Part shown: in pieces, positions 33,821 to 41,423 of the stretch
Numbering within the stretch: position 1 is the stretch's first letter
Layout of the letters: each line of letters starts with the position of its first letter
Origin: Collinsella aerofaciens
Lineage (GTDB): Bacteria; Actinomycetota; Coriobacteriia; Coriobacteriales; Coriobacteriaceae
Length of the DNA: 49,125 nt
Reading direction: 5' to 3'
Assembly (NCBI RefSeq): GCF_019131995.1
Contig: NZ_JAHONA010000016.1
Coordinates: 1 to 49,125, forward strand
Notes under the pieces: generated by a model
What the model was told of the DNA's origin: nothing
Databases searched by the model: none
The model's input: only the letters and a program-made list of their open reading frames with translations
Translations under genes and position numbers: made by a program

Positions 33821-33889
33821 AAGTTGCGGTGAAATAGGGACTGTTTTTGCTGGCAAAAGGCCTAATTAATCCCTATTCCACCGCAAGTT
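33821..33889. repeat. Inverted-repeat element, copy 1
   Basis: AAGTTGCGGTGAAATAGGGACT (33821-33842, shown in part) is mirrored with a few mismatches at 33868-33889. The same arm sequence forms the element at 34959-35027, on the other side of the zinc-ribbon gene. Confidence 0.85.
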
Positions 33890-33906
33890 TTGATCAGTTG
33901 TTGGGA

Positions 33907-34890
33907 TTACTTCACCTCGACAGGCTTGGCGCTGGGATAGCGCTCCTCAAAGTCTAGGCGGTACTTATTGTCATTGGTGCCCGCCACGTTGTCGCGCGAC
34001 AGCGGCGCCACGATCTCATTCTTGTGGTCCGCAGGCTTGGCGTATTTCAGGCTGATCTCCCAGGCATCACAGATTGCGTCAATGCGGTGATCCAGGTCGT
34101 CGTACAGGGCGATGATGTCCTTCCAGGAGCTGTAGTTCTTGGAGCTCGTCGGGACGTCTAGGTCCTCGACGATGTCGTAATACTGCTCGATGGTGTCCTC
34201 CGTGCGCTCGGCGACGTCGGCGAGATTTTGACGGGTGGTTCGATCCTCTTCCAGATAGCTGCCGTTGAAGTTCTGCGCGCAGCCACGGACGTAGTTGTCG
34301 AGGTCTTCGAGCAAGTCGTAGTATTCGCTCAGTCGGCGGTAGAGATTCTGCTCGGAGAGCGTTGCTTCGCCGCCATCCTCGTCGTCATCGTCATCATCGT
34401 CGTACAGGCTGTTGGGATCGCCGAGAGGCTTTAGGTCATCGTCGTCGACGTCATGGTGCAGCTTAGCTACCTCGGCAGTCGTCTGCGTGGCGGCGCTGTC
34501 GAAAGGCTTGATCACAAAGAAAACGACCAGGGCGATGATGATCGCCACCAGCACAACGATAACGGCGATAAGCGGCCCGGCGCCGCTCTTTTTGGGAGCG
34601 GGGGTCTGTGGCGAAGCGGGCGCGTATGCGGGAGCCGGCTGCTGTTGGGGCGAGCCGCTCGCGACGGGTATGCGCTGCGTGGTCTCGACGGCCGCGGGGC
34701 TTGCGGCGGGGTCGGGGCGATAGGCGAGGGGGTCGTCCGCCTTGGCTTGCGGCGTATCAAGGGAGCCGGTCTGCTCAAAAGCGGGCTGGCTATCGCTCGC
34801 GGCTGTTTGCTCAACGGGTGCACCGCACGAGGTGCAGAACTTGGCATTATCTGCAAGAAGCTTGCCGCACGAGGCGCAATACCGAGACAT
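33907..34890 (-). CDS. Zinc-ribbon membrane protein of unknown role
   Basis: A 327-residue protein. A zinc ribbon with C5, C8, C19 and C22 (RYCASCGK and FCTSCGA) is followed by a Pro/Ala/Gln-rich linker, one transmembrane helix at about 106-130 (PLIAVIVVLVAIIIALVVFF), then a poly-Asp stretch (about 160-172) and a helical C-terminal domain (YRRLSEYYDLLEDLDNYVRG). This is a cytoplasmic ribbon, anchor and outside domain layout seen in many Actinobacteria; function unknown. The Asp-rich run may bind calcium or be a spacer. ATG at 34890 with GAAAGGAG upstream. The gene is bracketed by two copies of one inverted-repeat element. Confidence 0.8.
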   Translation of the reverse strand: MSRYCASCGKLLADNAKFCTSCGAPVEQTAASDSQPAFEQTGSLDTPQAKADDPLAYRPDPAASPAAVETTQRIPVASGSPQQQPAPAYAPASPQTPAPKKSGAGPLIAVIVVLVAIIIALVVFFVIKPFDSAATQTTAEVAKLHHDVDDDDLKPLGDPNSLYDDDDDDDEDGGEATLSEQNLYRRLSEYYDLLEDLDNYVRGCAQNFNGSYLEEDRTTRQNLADVAERTEDTIEQYYDIVEDLDVPTSSKNYSSWKDIIALYDDLDHRIDAICDAWEISLKYAKPADHKNEIVAPLSRDNVAGTNDNKYRLDFEERYPSAKPVEVK

Positions 34891-34958
34891 TGCCACTCCT
34901 TTCGCCACATTTCAATGCAATACGACGATTATACCCAGCGCAAAAAATTCCCCATCAT

Positions 34959-35027
34959 AAGTTGTGGTGAAATAGGGACTGTTTGGCGGTCTCAGAGCTT
35001 CAATCAGTCCCTATTTCACCGCAACTT
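34959..35027. repeat. Inverted-repeat element, copy 2
   Basis: Arms 34959-34980 and 35006-35027 form a 22-bp inverted repeat with one G/U-type mismatch; the arm text (GGTGAAATAGGGACT) is shared with the element at 33821-33889. It lies between the divergent zinc-ribbon gene and tmk; the rest of that 240-bp gap shows no gene. Confidence 0.88.
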
Positions 35028-35130
35028 TGGAAAGGCACCATTAGCCATTGGGGACGCGCCGGACGCTGGGGTATCATGGCTTGGTTGCTATAACTTGCAC
35101 TTTCGCGCCTTGTGGGAAGGGGATGCGCCC

Positions 35131-35841
35131 ATGGCTTCTGAGCCCGCTCAACATAGCTTTATCACGCTCGAGGGCGTCGACGGCGCCGGCAAGTCCACGC
35201 AGGCGCGCCTACTTGCCCGTGCGCTCGAGCTCGCTGGTTACCAGGTTGTGAGCCTGCGCGAGCCGGGCGGTACCGCCATCAGCGAAAAGATCCGCGCCCT
35301 GCTGCTCGACCCCGCCAATACGGCGATGGGCGACACCTGCGAGTTGTTGCTCTACGAGGCCGCGCGCGCCCAGTTGGTGCACGAGGTCATCGCGCCTGCT
35401 CTTGCTGCCGGCAAGGTGGTCCTGTGCGACCGCTTCTACGATTCCACAACTTGCTATCAGGCGTTTGCCGATGGCCTCGATCGCCAGATGGTGCGCGATG
35501 CCAACAACCTGGCCGTCGCGGGCACGCACCCGGCGCTCACGCTCGTCTATCACATCACGCCCGAGCAGGCGGCGCTGCGCATGGCCGACCGCGGTGCGGC
35601 CGACCGCATGGAGGCCAAGGGCATGGCCTTCCAAGAGCGCGTCTACCAGGGATTTTGCGCCATTGCCGCCGAGGAACCAAACCGCGTAAAGCTCATCGAC
35701 GCGACCGCGACCATCGAGGAAGTCTTCGAGAAGACGGTCGAGCAGGTTCGCGCCTACGGCCTCGACATTTCCCAGGATGCCGTCACCGCCGCGCTTGCCC
35801 AGGATGCCGTCACCGCCGCGCTTGCCCAGGAGGCCGAGTAA
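35131..35841 (+). CDS. tmk: Thymidylate kinase
   Basis: A 236-residue dTMP kinase for dTTP synthesis. P-loop EGVDGAGKST at about 14-23, LREPGGTAISEKIR, and DRFYDSTTCYQ (the DR motif). The lid region has MADRGAADRMEAKG. A perfect 27-bp tandem duplication near the 3' end (35776-35829) repeats DAVTAALAQ in the C-terminal tail. The ATG at 35131 has GGAAGGGG upstream. An open frame reaches back past it, but that stretch includes the inverted-repeat element and has no start signals. First gene of the tmk-holB-ricT operon. Confidence 0.96.
   Translation: MASEPAQHSFITLEGVDGAGKSTQARLLARALELAGYQVVSLREPGGTAISEKIRALLLDPANTAMGDTCELLLYEAARAQLVHEVIAPALAAGKVVLCDRFYDSTTCYQAFADGLDRQMVRDANNLAVAGTHPALTLVYHITPEQAALRMADRGAADRMEAKGMAFQERVYQGFCAIAAEEPNRVKLIDATATIEEVFEKTVEQVRAYGLDISQDAVTAALAQDAVTAALAQEAE
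35776..35829 (+). repeat. 27-bp tandem duplication at the end of tmk
   Basis: Two identical 27-bp units (GATGCCGTCACCGCCGCGCT then TGCCCAG), 35776-35802 and 35803-35829, encode DAVTAALAQ twice in the C-terminal tail of thymidylate kinase. It is probably a recent slippage event in a dispensable tail. Confidence 0.85.
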
Positions 35842-35842
35842 C

Positions 35843-36970
35843 ATGGCCCCCGCTCAGGCAAGCCTGCTGGCCAAGCTCGACACCCAAGAGCGCGTGCGCG
35901 ACTTTTTGACCAATGCCGTCGCCAGTGGTCGCGCATCGCACGCCTACCTGTTTTTGGGCGCGCCCGGCGCGGGCAAGCTCGACGCCGCGTGGGCGCTCGC
36001 CCAAGCCTTCCTGTGCGATCAGGATGGCTGCGGCTCATGCGATAGCTGCGTGCGCGTCGCCCGCCATACGCACCCCGACGTGCACTATTACACGCCCGAG
36101 AGCGCCACGGGCTACCTCATCGCCCAGACCCGCGAGCTGCTCGACGACGTGCCGCTGGCGCCCATCCGTGCCAAGGCCAAGGTCTACATCATCGACCGTG
36201 CCGAGCAACTGCGCGCCAACACCGCCAACGCACTGCTCAAAACACTCGAGGAGCCGCCCGAGGGCGTTATGTTTATCATGCTGGGCACCTCGGCAGACGT
36301 GATGTTGCCCACCATCGTGAGCCGCTGCCAGTGCGTGCCGTTTCGGCTGGTATCGCCTGCCGTCGCCGCGCAGGCCGTGAGCCGCGCCACCGGTCAGGAC
36401 CCCGCGCGTTGCCGCATGGCCGTCGCCGTAGCGGGAAGCCCCACGCGTGGTATCGAGTTCCTCAAGAGCGCCGAGCGCCAGGACGCCCGCCGTCAGATGG
36501 TTCGTGCCATCGATTCGCTTATCGCCGCCGACGAGGCCGACGTACTCAGCCGCGCCAAGTCACTCATCGTCGCCGTTAAGGCGCCGCTCGCCGAGGTCAA
36601 GTCCACGCAGGAAAAGGTGCTCGAGCAAAACGCCGACTACCTGTCGCGTGGAGCATTGAAGCAGCTTGAGGACCGCAACAAGCGCGAACTCAACGCGCGC
36701 GAGCGTTCGGGTATCATGGAAGCGCTGGCGAGCGCGCGGACGCTCATGCGCGACGTGCTGCTGACGCTTCAGGACGAGGCGGCCGACGTGGTGAACGAAG
36801 ACGTGCGCGACACGATCGGTCGGCTTGCCGCCGCGACCAATGTTGCGGGTGCCACGCGGGCGCTCGAGGCAGTCGCGACCGCCGAGCGCAACATCGCCAG
36901 AAACGTTACTCCCCAGCTGGCCATCGAGGTCATGCTGTTCGATATCAGGAAGGCACTGAAATGCCGTTAG
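35843..36970 (+). CDS. holB: DNA polymerase III delta-prime subunit
   Basis: A 375-residue AAA+ clamp-loader subunit. HAYLFLGAPGAGKLDAAWAL gives the degenerate Walker A (GxxGxGK followed by Leu-Asp rather than Thr). A zinc module with Cys residues (QDGCGSCDSCVRV) follows. VYIIDRAEQLRANTANALLK with LEEPPEG is the Walker B/sensor region, and PTIVSRCQCVPFRLV holds the SRC motif with the trans-acting arginine. The ATG at 35843 is 1 bp after the tmk stop codon; ACC-type ribosome site GGAGG lies within tmk. It overlaps ricT by 10 bp. Confidence 0.93.
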   Translation: MAPAQASLLAKLDTQERVRDFLTNAVASGRASHAYLFLGAPGAGKLDAAWALAQAFLCDQDGCGSCDSCVRVARHTHPDVHYYTPESATGYLIAQTRELLDDVPLAPIRAKAKVYIIDRAEQLRANTANALLKTLEEPPEGVMFIMLGTSADVMLPTIVSRCQCVPFRLVSPAVAAQAVSRATGQDPARCRMAVAVAGSPTRGIEFLKSAERQDARRQMVRAIDSLIAADEADVLSRAKSLIVAVKAPLAEVKSTQEKVLEQNADYLSRGALKQLEDRNKRELNARERSGIMEALASARTLMRDVLLTLQDEAADVVNEDVRDTIGRLAAATNVAGATRALEAVATAERNIARNVTPQLAIEVMLFDIRKALKCR

Positions 36971-38661
36971 TCGTACCCGTTAAGTTTACCTACGCCTCGC
37001 GCGACCTGTGGTTTGATCCGCAGGATCTGGATATCCTCGAGGCCGATTATGCCATTTGCTCCACCGAGCGCGGAACCGAGATCGGCCTGGTCACGGCCGA
37101 TCCCTTCGAGGTGCCGCAGGACGAGATCGGTCAGCCGCTCAAGCCCGTGCTGCGCGTGGCGAGCGACATCGACCTGCAGCTTGCCGATGACCTGGCCATC
37201 CAGGGCGACGAGGCCATGGTCGACTTCCGCCGCCTGGTCAAGGAGCTCGACCTCGAGATGAAGCCGGTGGGCGTCGAGTACCTGTTTGGCGGCGAGAAGG
37301 CCGTGTTCTACTTTGCAGCCGAGGAGCGCGTCGATTTTCGCCAGCTCGTCAAGGACCTGTCCTCGACGCTGCACATTCGCGTCGATATGCGCCAGATCGG
37401 CGTGCGTGACGAGACCCGCCTGGTGGGCGGCTATGCCCAGTGCGGACAGGAGCTCTGCTGTACGCGCTTTGGCGGACAGTTTGAGCCCGTCTCGATTCGC
37501 ATGGCAAAAGAGCAAGACCTGCCGCTCAATTCCTCCAAGATCAGCGGCGTGTGCGGTCGTCTGATGTGCTGCCTGCGCTACGAGTTCGAGGCCTACAAGG
37601 ACTTTAAGAGCCGTGCGCCCAAAAAGAAGACGCTCATCGATACGCCGCTTGGCAAGGCGCGTATCCAGGAGTATGACACGCCGCGTGAGCAGCTGGTGCT
37701 GCGCCTGGAGAACGGCAAAGTCTTTAAGGTCAACCTAGCCGATATGACGTGCTCGGAGGGCTGCAAAAAGAAGGCCGCCGAGCAGGGCTGCAGCTGTCGC
37801 CCCGACTGCGTGACGCGCGACGTGCTCGAGCGCATCGAGTCGCCCGAGATGCGCCTGGCGCTCATGGAGCTCGATCGCGAGAACGGCGTCGACGTGGGCG
37901 ATGGCCTGTCGAGTGCCGACCGTCTGGCCGGCACGTCGATGCCCAAGCGCCGTCGTCGCGACGTCGATTCCGATGCCCGCGCTGCTCAGAGCCAGGGCGA
38001 GGGCCGTGGCCGCGGAAAGGGCCGCGGCAAGGCCGAGGCGCCCGAGGCCGAGGGGGCGGCCGATGGCCGTCGCCGCCGCAAGCGCGCGGGCTCGGGCGAT
38101 GCTACCGAGGCTGCAGCCGCGGGCAAGAACGCCTCTCGCGAGCGCGAGGTTCAGCAGCCCCAGCAGCAGAATCGCGGCGGTGGCATGAACCCCACACGCC
38201 GTCGTCGCCGTCATCTGTCGAGCGAGGAGCGCGAGGACGCCTTCCGCGCCGCAGCTGCTCGCGAGGCTGGTGCCGCTTCCAAGGGCCCCTCGGTCTCCGA
38301 TGCGCCTGCCGACAAGGGCGGCAAGTCACGTGGCGAGGAGGAGCGCGCGCCGCGTCCGCGCCGTCGCCATTCCTCGGGCGCGCAACAGAAGCCCTCAGTG
38401 CCCTCCGTGGCCGATCAGGTCTCGGATGGCGAGGTCAAGGTCACGCGCCGTCGTCCCGGAGATGGCGGGGGAGCGGCTGCCAAGGCTTCGCGTGGCGCCG
38501 CTCGCGACGAGCGCGAGCCGCGCGAGGATCGCGGTGGCGAGGGCTCGGCCGACCAGGGTCAAAAGCGCCGTCGCCGTCGCCGTTCCCGCAAGCCGCGCCA
38601 GGATGGTGGCGAGGGCTCGACCCCGTCTTCGTCCGCACCACAACCGCCTGCCGGCGAATAA
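36961..38661 (+). CDS. ricT: PSP1-domain protein RicT/YaaT with long basic tail
   Basis: A 566-residue protein. The first 300 residues are the conserved PSP1/RicT domain: VVPVKFTYASRDLWFDPQDL, FYFAAEERVDFRQLVKDL, then the Cys-rich signature GGYAQCGQELCCTRFGG and GVCGRLMCCLRYE, which in B. subtilis RicT helps hold Fe-S clusters in the RicAFT complex that stimulates RNase Y. A second Cys group (CSEGCKKKAAEQGCSCRPDC) follows. Residues about 310-566 are low-complexity, rich in Arg, Gly and Ser, likely RNA-binding and disordered. The ATG at 36961 overlaps the holB stop by 10 bp. The tmk-holB-ricT order matches that in many Gram-positives. Confidence 0.94.
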   Translation: MPLVVPVKFTYASRDLWFDPQDLDILEADYAICSTERGTEIGLVTADPFEVPQDEIGQPLKPVLRVASDIDLQLADDLAIQGDEAMVDFRRLVKELDLEMKPVGVEYLFGGEKAVFYFAAEERVDFRQLVKDLSSTLHIRVDMRQIGVRDETRLVGGYAQCGQELCCTRFGGQFEPVSIRMAKEQDLPLNSSKISGVCGRLMCCLRYEFEAYKDFKSRAPKKKTLIDTPLGKARIQEYDTPREQLVLRLENGKVFKVNLADMTCSEGCKKKAAEQGCSCRPDCVTRDVLERIESPEMRLALMELDRENGVDVGDGLSSADRLAGTSMPKRRRRDVDSDARAAQSQGEGRGRGKGRGKAEAPEAEGAADGRRRRKRAGSGDATEAAAAGKNASREREVQQPQQQNRGGGMNPTRRRRRHLSSEEREDAFRAAAAREAGAASKGPSVSDAPADKGGKSRGEEERAPRPRRRHSSGAQQKPSVPSVADQVSDGEVKVTRRRPGDGGGAAAKASRGAARDEREPREDRGGEGSADQGQKRRRRRRSRKPRQDGGEGSTPSSSAPQPPAGE

Positions 38662-38727
38662 CGTCCGTAAGCGGATGTAACCCGCCTTGCCCCGAGCGCA
38701 TCGGGGTATCATAGCGCCGAATCAACA

Positions 38728-38762
38728 ACCCTCCCTGCGACCGAACGTAGGGAGGGTTGTGT
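38728..38762 (+). terminator. Perfect hairpin that also hides the comF ribosome site
   Basis: ACAACCCTCCCT (about 38728-38739) and AGGGAGGGTTGT (about 38751-38762) are perfectly complementary around GCGACCGAACGT. It follows ricT and could end its transcript, but no T-run is present. The right arm AGGGAGGG is also the only ribosome site for the comF TTG at 38764. Confidence 0.7.
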
Positions 38763-38763
38763 C

Positions 38764-39570
38764 TTGAAGAGCCGTTTGAACATATTGAGCTGTCTGCAGG
38801 GTGCCGGTGCCCTACCGTTTGCGGACGAATTGCTACCGTTTGCCGAGCGGGTGGCACGCGAGGCGCTCGAGGCATTGTCGCCAACACGATGTGCCGGCTG
38901 CGAGCGCGCCGGTGCGCTTATTTGCCAAGACTGCCTGGCTGCGCTCACGCTCATCGACCCACGTCATAGCTGCACCCGATGCGGCGCTCCGTTTGGGGAT
39001 TTGCTGTGCACTGAGTGTTCGGTCGAGGGCACGTCCTCGGCAATGGCGGAGGCGCTCGACCGCTGCCTGGCGTGCGCCGTCTATGCGCATCCGCTGCCGC
39101 GCATCATTAAAGCGTACAAGGATGCGGACGAGCGATGTCTGGCTCCGTATCTGGCGGAGCTGCTCTACGACACCGCCCTGCATGCCCAGGTCGTAGCGCC
39201 CGATCGCTACGGAGGTGTGCTGTCCGGTGCGGATGCGGTGGTGTTTGTGCCTGCGACGGCGGCAGCGTTTCGGCGGCGTGGTTTTGATCATATGGAGGCT
39301 ATTGCGCGCCCATTTTGCGAGCTGTCGGGTGTTCCCCTGCTCGATGCGCTCGTCAAGTACGGGCATGGCGACCAGCGCGAACTCGGTCGTGAGGAGCGCC
39401 GCGAGCGTGCCCAAGGCATGTACGAGACGGTTGAGGACGTGCACGGCCGCCGCTTGCTGCTTATCGACGACGTTATCACCACGGGTGCGACGATGGCAGC
39501 GGCTTCGGCGGAACTCAAGCGCGCCGGTGCCGTGGCCGTTGATGGCCTCGCTATCGCACGCGTTTGGTAG
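38764..39570 (+). CDS. comF: ComF-family phosphoribosyltransferase-like protein
   Basis: A 268-residue protein of the ComF/GntX family. A double zinc finger comes first (CAGCERAGALICQDC and CTRCGAPFGDLLCTEC, about residues 41-82), then a type I PRTase domain with the PRPP loop LLLIDDVITTGATM at about 233-246. In B. subtilis it acts in DNA uptake; here the role is not shown and a transport or repair role is equally open. The TTG at 38764 is the best start, but its ribosome site lies inside a perfect hairpin. The next gene starts 10 bp after the stop. Confidence 0.9.
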   Translation: MKSRLNILSCLQGAGALPFADELLPFAERVAREALEALSPTRCAGCERAGALICQDCLAALTLIDPRHSCTRCGAPFGDLLCTECSVEGTSSAMAEALDRCLACAVYAHPLPRIIKAYKDADERCLAPYLAELLYDTALHAQVVAPDRYGGVLSGADAVVFVPATAAAFRRRGFDHMEAIARPFCELSGVPLLDALVKYGHGDQRELGREERRERAQGMYETVEDVHGRRLLLIDDVITTGATMAAASAELKRAGAVAVDGLAIARVW

Positions 39571-39580
39571 GGGTGGTTTT

Positions 39581-40690
39581 GTGGCAGTGAAGATTGAGCG
39601 GCGCAACGAGCCGACAGACGAACAGCTGGCGGCTTCCGTAATCCTAACAGGCGCCTCGGCGCTACGCATGATGCGCGCCGAGCGCCGAAAAATGGGTTAC
39701 ATCAGCTGGAGGGACCTCAATCCCGATGAAGAGCGCCGTGTGCTGCGCACGTCGTCGCCCTCGACCGAGGACATCTATCTTCCCGACTTGGTGCGGATTG
39801 GGGCCGCAAGCGGCGAGGTGCAAGAAGATCTTTGCTTGCTGGTGGGATCTGCGGCGCAGCGCCGCCGCATGCCTAGCGTGGGCTGGTCCGTATGCTCTGG
39901 GTTGCCCGCCGGCTCGATTCTAGAGGTGGAACCAGGGGTGTACAGTCTATCTCCCGAGGCCCTTTGTGTTGTCGTCGCCCGCGAGGTCGGCTGTATCCAG
40001 GCATTTGCCCTGGCCCAGGAGCTGTGCTCTAAGATTTCACTGAGTGACCGCGGGAAGTATCTGCCTCCCTACACCTCGCCCGTTACGAATAAACTTGCAA
40101 AGGACAAGGACCAGCCAGCAGACGTGGGCTACTTTGAGGTTGAGCCGGTGCTGACGCCCGATCGTCTGGCAGATTACCTCGCGGTATGCAAGGGGAATGC
40201 GGCCAAACAACTGCAGCGTCTGTGTCCCTACTTGTCAGAAAACCTGCGCTCGCCCATGGAGTGCATCATGCTCGCTCTGTTTTCGCTTCCGTTTTCCTAT
40301 GGCGGATTTGCCTGCGGTCCCTTTAAGACCGACTACAAGATTGAGTTCGATGACCGCGCGCAGGCAATCTCGGGGATGCCGCATGCAGTTTGCGATGCGT
40401 ATCAGGAGGCAGCCCGGTTTGACCTGGAATACAACGGTGAGCTGGGTCATTCCTCCCGGAGGGGACGTATCCATGATGAAAAACGCAACACGGGCTTGAT
40501 TACTATGGGAATCGAGGTCGCGACGGTCAACAACGAAATGCTCCGCGACATGGAAGCGATGGAAGCGCTCACATGGCGCATCCACCAGCGTATGGGTAAG
40601 CGATATCAGAATCGCGTAGAGGCTCGTCGAAAGAGGCAAGATGCTCTGCTGAATACGCTCCGAGCGTGCTTTGGGCTCAAGCCAGCGTAA
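39581..40690 (+). CDS. Unknown protein with a possible nuclease-like C-terminal domain
   Basis: A 369-residue protein I cannot assign. The N-terminal third is helical and Arg-rich (SVILTGASALRMMRAERRKMG). The middle holds SVCSGLPAGSILEVEPGVYS and a stretch resembling the winged-helix part of AbiEi-type proteins. The C-terminal part, FDLEYNGELGHSSRRGRIHD followed by EKRNTGLITMGIEVATVN, has the order of a DUF559/Vsr-like PD-(D/E)xK nuclease (E-x-N-G ... D ... R ... G-I-x-V). That is pattern resemblance, not proof. GTG at 39581 with GGTAGGGGTGG upstream; a second GTG lies at 39587. Probably co-transcribed with comF. A MITE-like element follows it. Confidence 0.6.
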   Translation: MAVKIERRNEPTDEQLAASVILTGASALRMMRAERRKMGYISWRDLNPDEERRVLRTSSPSTEDIYLPDLVRIGAASGEVQEDLCLLVGSAAQRRRMPSVGWSVCSGLPAGSILEVEPGVYSLSPEALCVVVAREVGCIQAFALAQELCSKISLSDRGKYLPPYTSPVTNKLAKDKDQPADVGYFEVEPVLTPDRLADYLAVCKGNAAKQLQRLCPYLSENLRSPMECIMLALFSLPFSYGGFACGPFKTDYKIEFDDRAQAISGMPHAVCDAYQEAARFDLEYNGELGHSSRRGRIHDEKRNTGLITMGIEVATVNNEMLRDMEAMEALTWRIHQRMGKRYQNRVEARRKRQDALLNTLRACFGLKPA

Positions 40691-40724
40691 AACTATGGCT
40701 TTATAGGGGGTCTGTTTATATGCT

Positions 40725-40943
40725 CTGTGCAAAATACGGCAAATATGAGTACTGTTACTAGATTAGTGACAGCAAAAACAAAGAAACTTGGGCCGAAAAT
40801 CTGGATTCAGCGAAGAGATAGTAAACGAATGTGGAATATCTTGGCGCCAAGCAGGCTGTGCGGAACTCAAAAAGGGCTCGTGAGGCGGTAATACGCTGCT
40901 ACTAAATTGGTGACAGTACTCATATTTGCCGTTTTTTGCACAG
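40725..40943. mobile_element. MITE-like element, 219 bp
   Basis: Terminal inverted repeats of about 50 bp match well: CTGTGCAAAATACGGCAAAT at the left end and, read in reverse, CTGTGCAAAAAACGGCAAAT at the right, both continuing ATGAGTACTGT. The 110-bp centre is non-coding. A diverged relative lies at 26181-26414. No transposase is encoded; a full-length element elsewhere in the genome would have to move it. Target-site duplication is not obvious from the ends. Confidence 0.85.
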
Positions 40944-40962
40944 GGCGCCCTGAGACGGGTGC

Positions 40963-40996
40963 CCCGGAGCTCCCCGTGGGGGAGCTCCGGGCTTCA
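40963..40996. terminator. GC-rich hairpin after the MITE-like element
   Basis: GCCCCGGAGCTCCCC pairs with GGGGGAGCTCCGGGGC around CGTG. No clear T-run follows on the + strand. It may end comF-unit transcription or the MITE region. Confidence 0.55.
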
Positions 40997-41063
40997 TGGG
41001 GGCACGAATAGCCCGCTCCGACCTGCGAAATCTGTACTCGCGATGCGAATGACGCCCCTAACC

Positions 41064-41092
41064 TTAAACTTTAGCTTGAACTTAGCTATAAT
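41064..41092 (+). promoter_or_regulatory. Strong promoter far upstream of the lipoprotein gene
   Basis: TTAAAC (41064-41069) and a consensus TATAAT (41087-41092) are separated by exactly 17 bp, so transcription should start near 41099. The next gene begins at 41424, which leaves a leader of about 325 nt. Confidence 0.75.
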
Positions 41093-41098
41093 GCGCTT

Positions 41099-41423
41099 CG
41101 TTCCTACCAGGCTGTGGTTGCGGACGGACGAAATGCCCGTCCTAGTCCAAGACAGACGCGGTCAAAGGGATCCACGTAAGCGACCGCGTGTGCGCGGCGC
41201 GATCATGGCGCGTCCTAGATGTAAGCCGCACCGTCCGTTCTACTTTCTTTGGGGCAATACCGCCTCGCGGGCGAGCGGGTCAGTCGTGAAGGTGGCTGCG
41301 GCCTCCCGAGCAAACACCCCGGTGCGCAAGTGTGGGGTCAAATACCAGGTCAGCTGGTGGGAACAACCTGATATTCCGCGCAACGCACGGATTGTATACG
41401 ACACAGAAGGCAGGGTAGTGGAC
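41099..41423 (+). ncRNA. Candidate structured leader RNA or small RNA
   Basis: A GC-rich stretch downstream of a strong promoter with several clean stems: GGACGG/CCGTCC (41122-41127 with 41137-41142), ACGCGGTC/GACCGCGT (41156-41163 with 41182-41189) and ACCCC/GGGGT further on. CGTCCTAG occurs twice (41139 and 41211). I compared it with memory of 6S RNA, SRP RNA, tmRNA, RNase P, T-box and common riboswitches and found no match. An open frame running through it, in frame with the lipoprotein, is probably not translated because the signal peptide needs the start at 41424. Confidence 0.4.

Noticed and set aside
34453..35130. Long extension upstream of thymidylate kinase
   Set aside because: It runs through the inverted-repeat element, opposes the zinc-ribbon gene and lacks start signals; the P-loop kinase begins naturally at 35131.
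39215..39580. Upstream part of the frame of the nuclease-like gene
   Set aside because: This stretch is the out-of-frame shadow of comF; the GTG at 39581 with its ribosome site lies right after the comF stop.
40926..41423. In-frame N-terminal extension of the lipoprotein
   Set aside because: Starting there would bury the signal peptide and lipobox. The extension also begins inside the MITE-like element and crosses a strong promoter.
41099..41423. tmRNA, SRP RNA, 6S RNA or RNase P RNA in the long leader
   Set aside because: No CCA-type 3' end, no SRP GGAA loop context, no RNase P core blocks and no 6S-like end pairing are visible.
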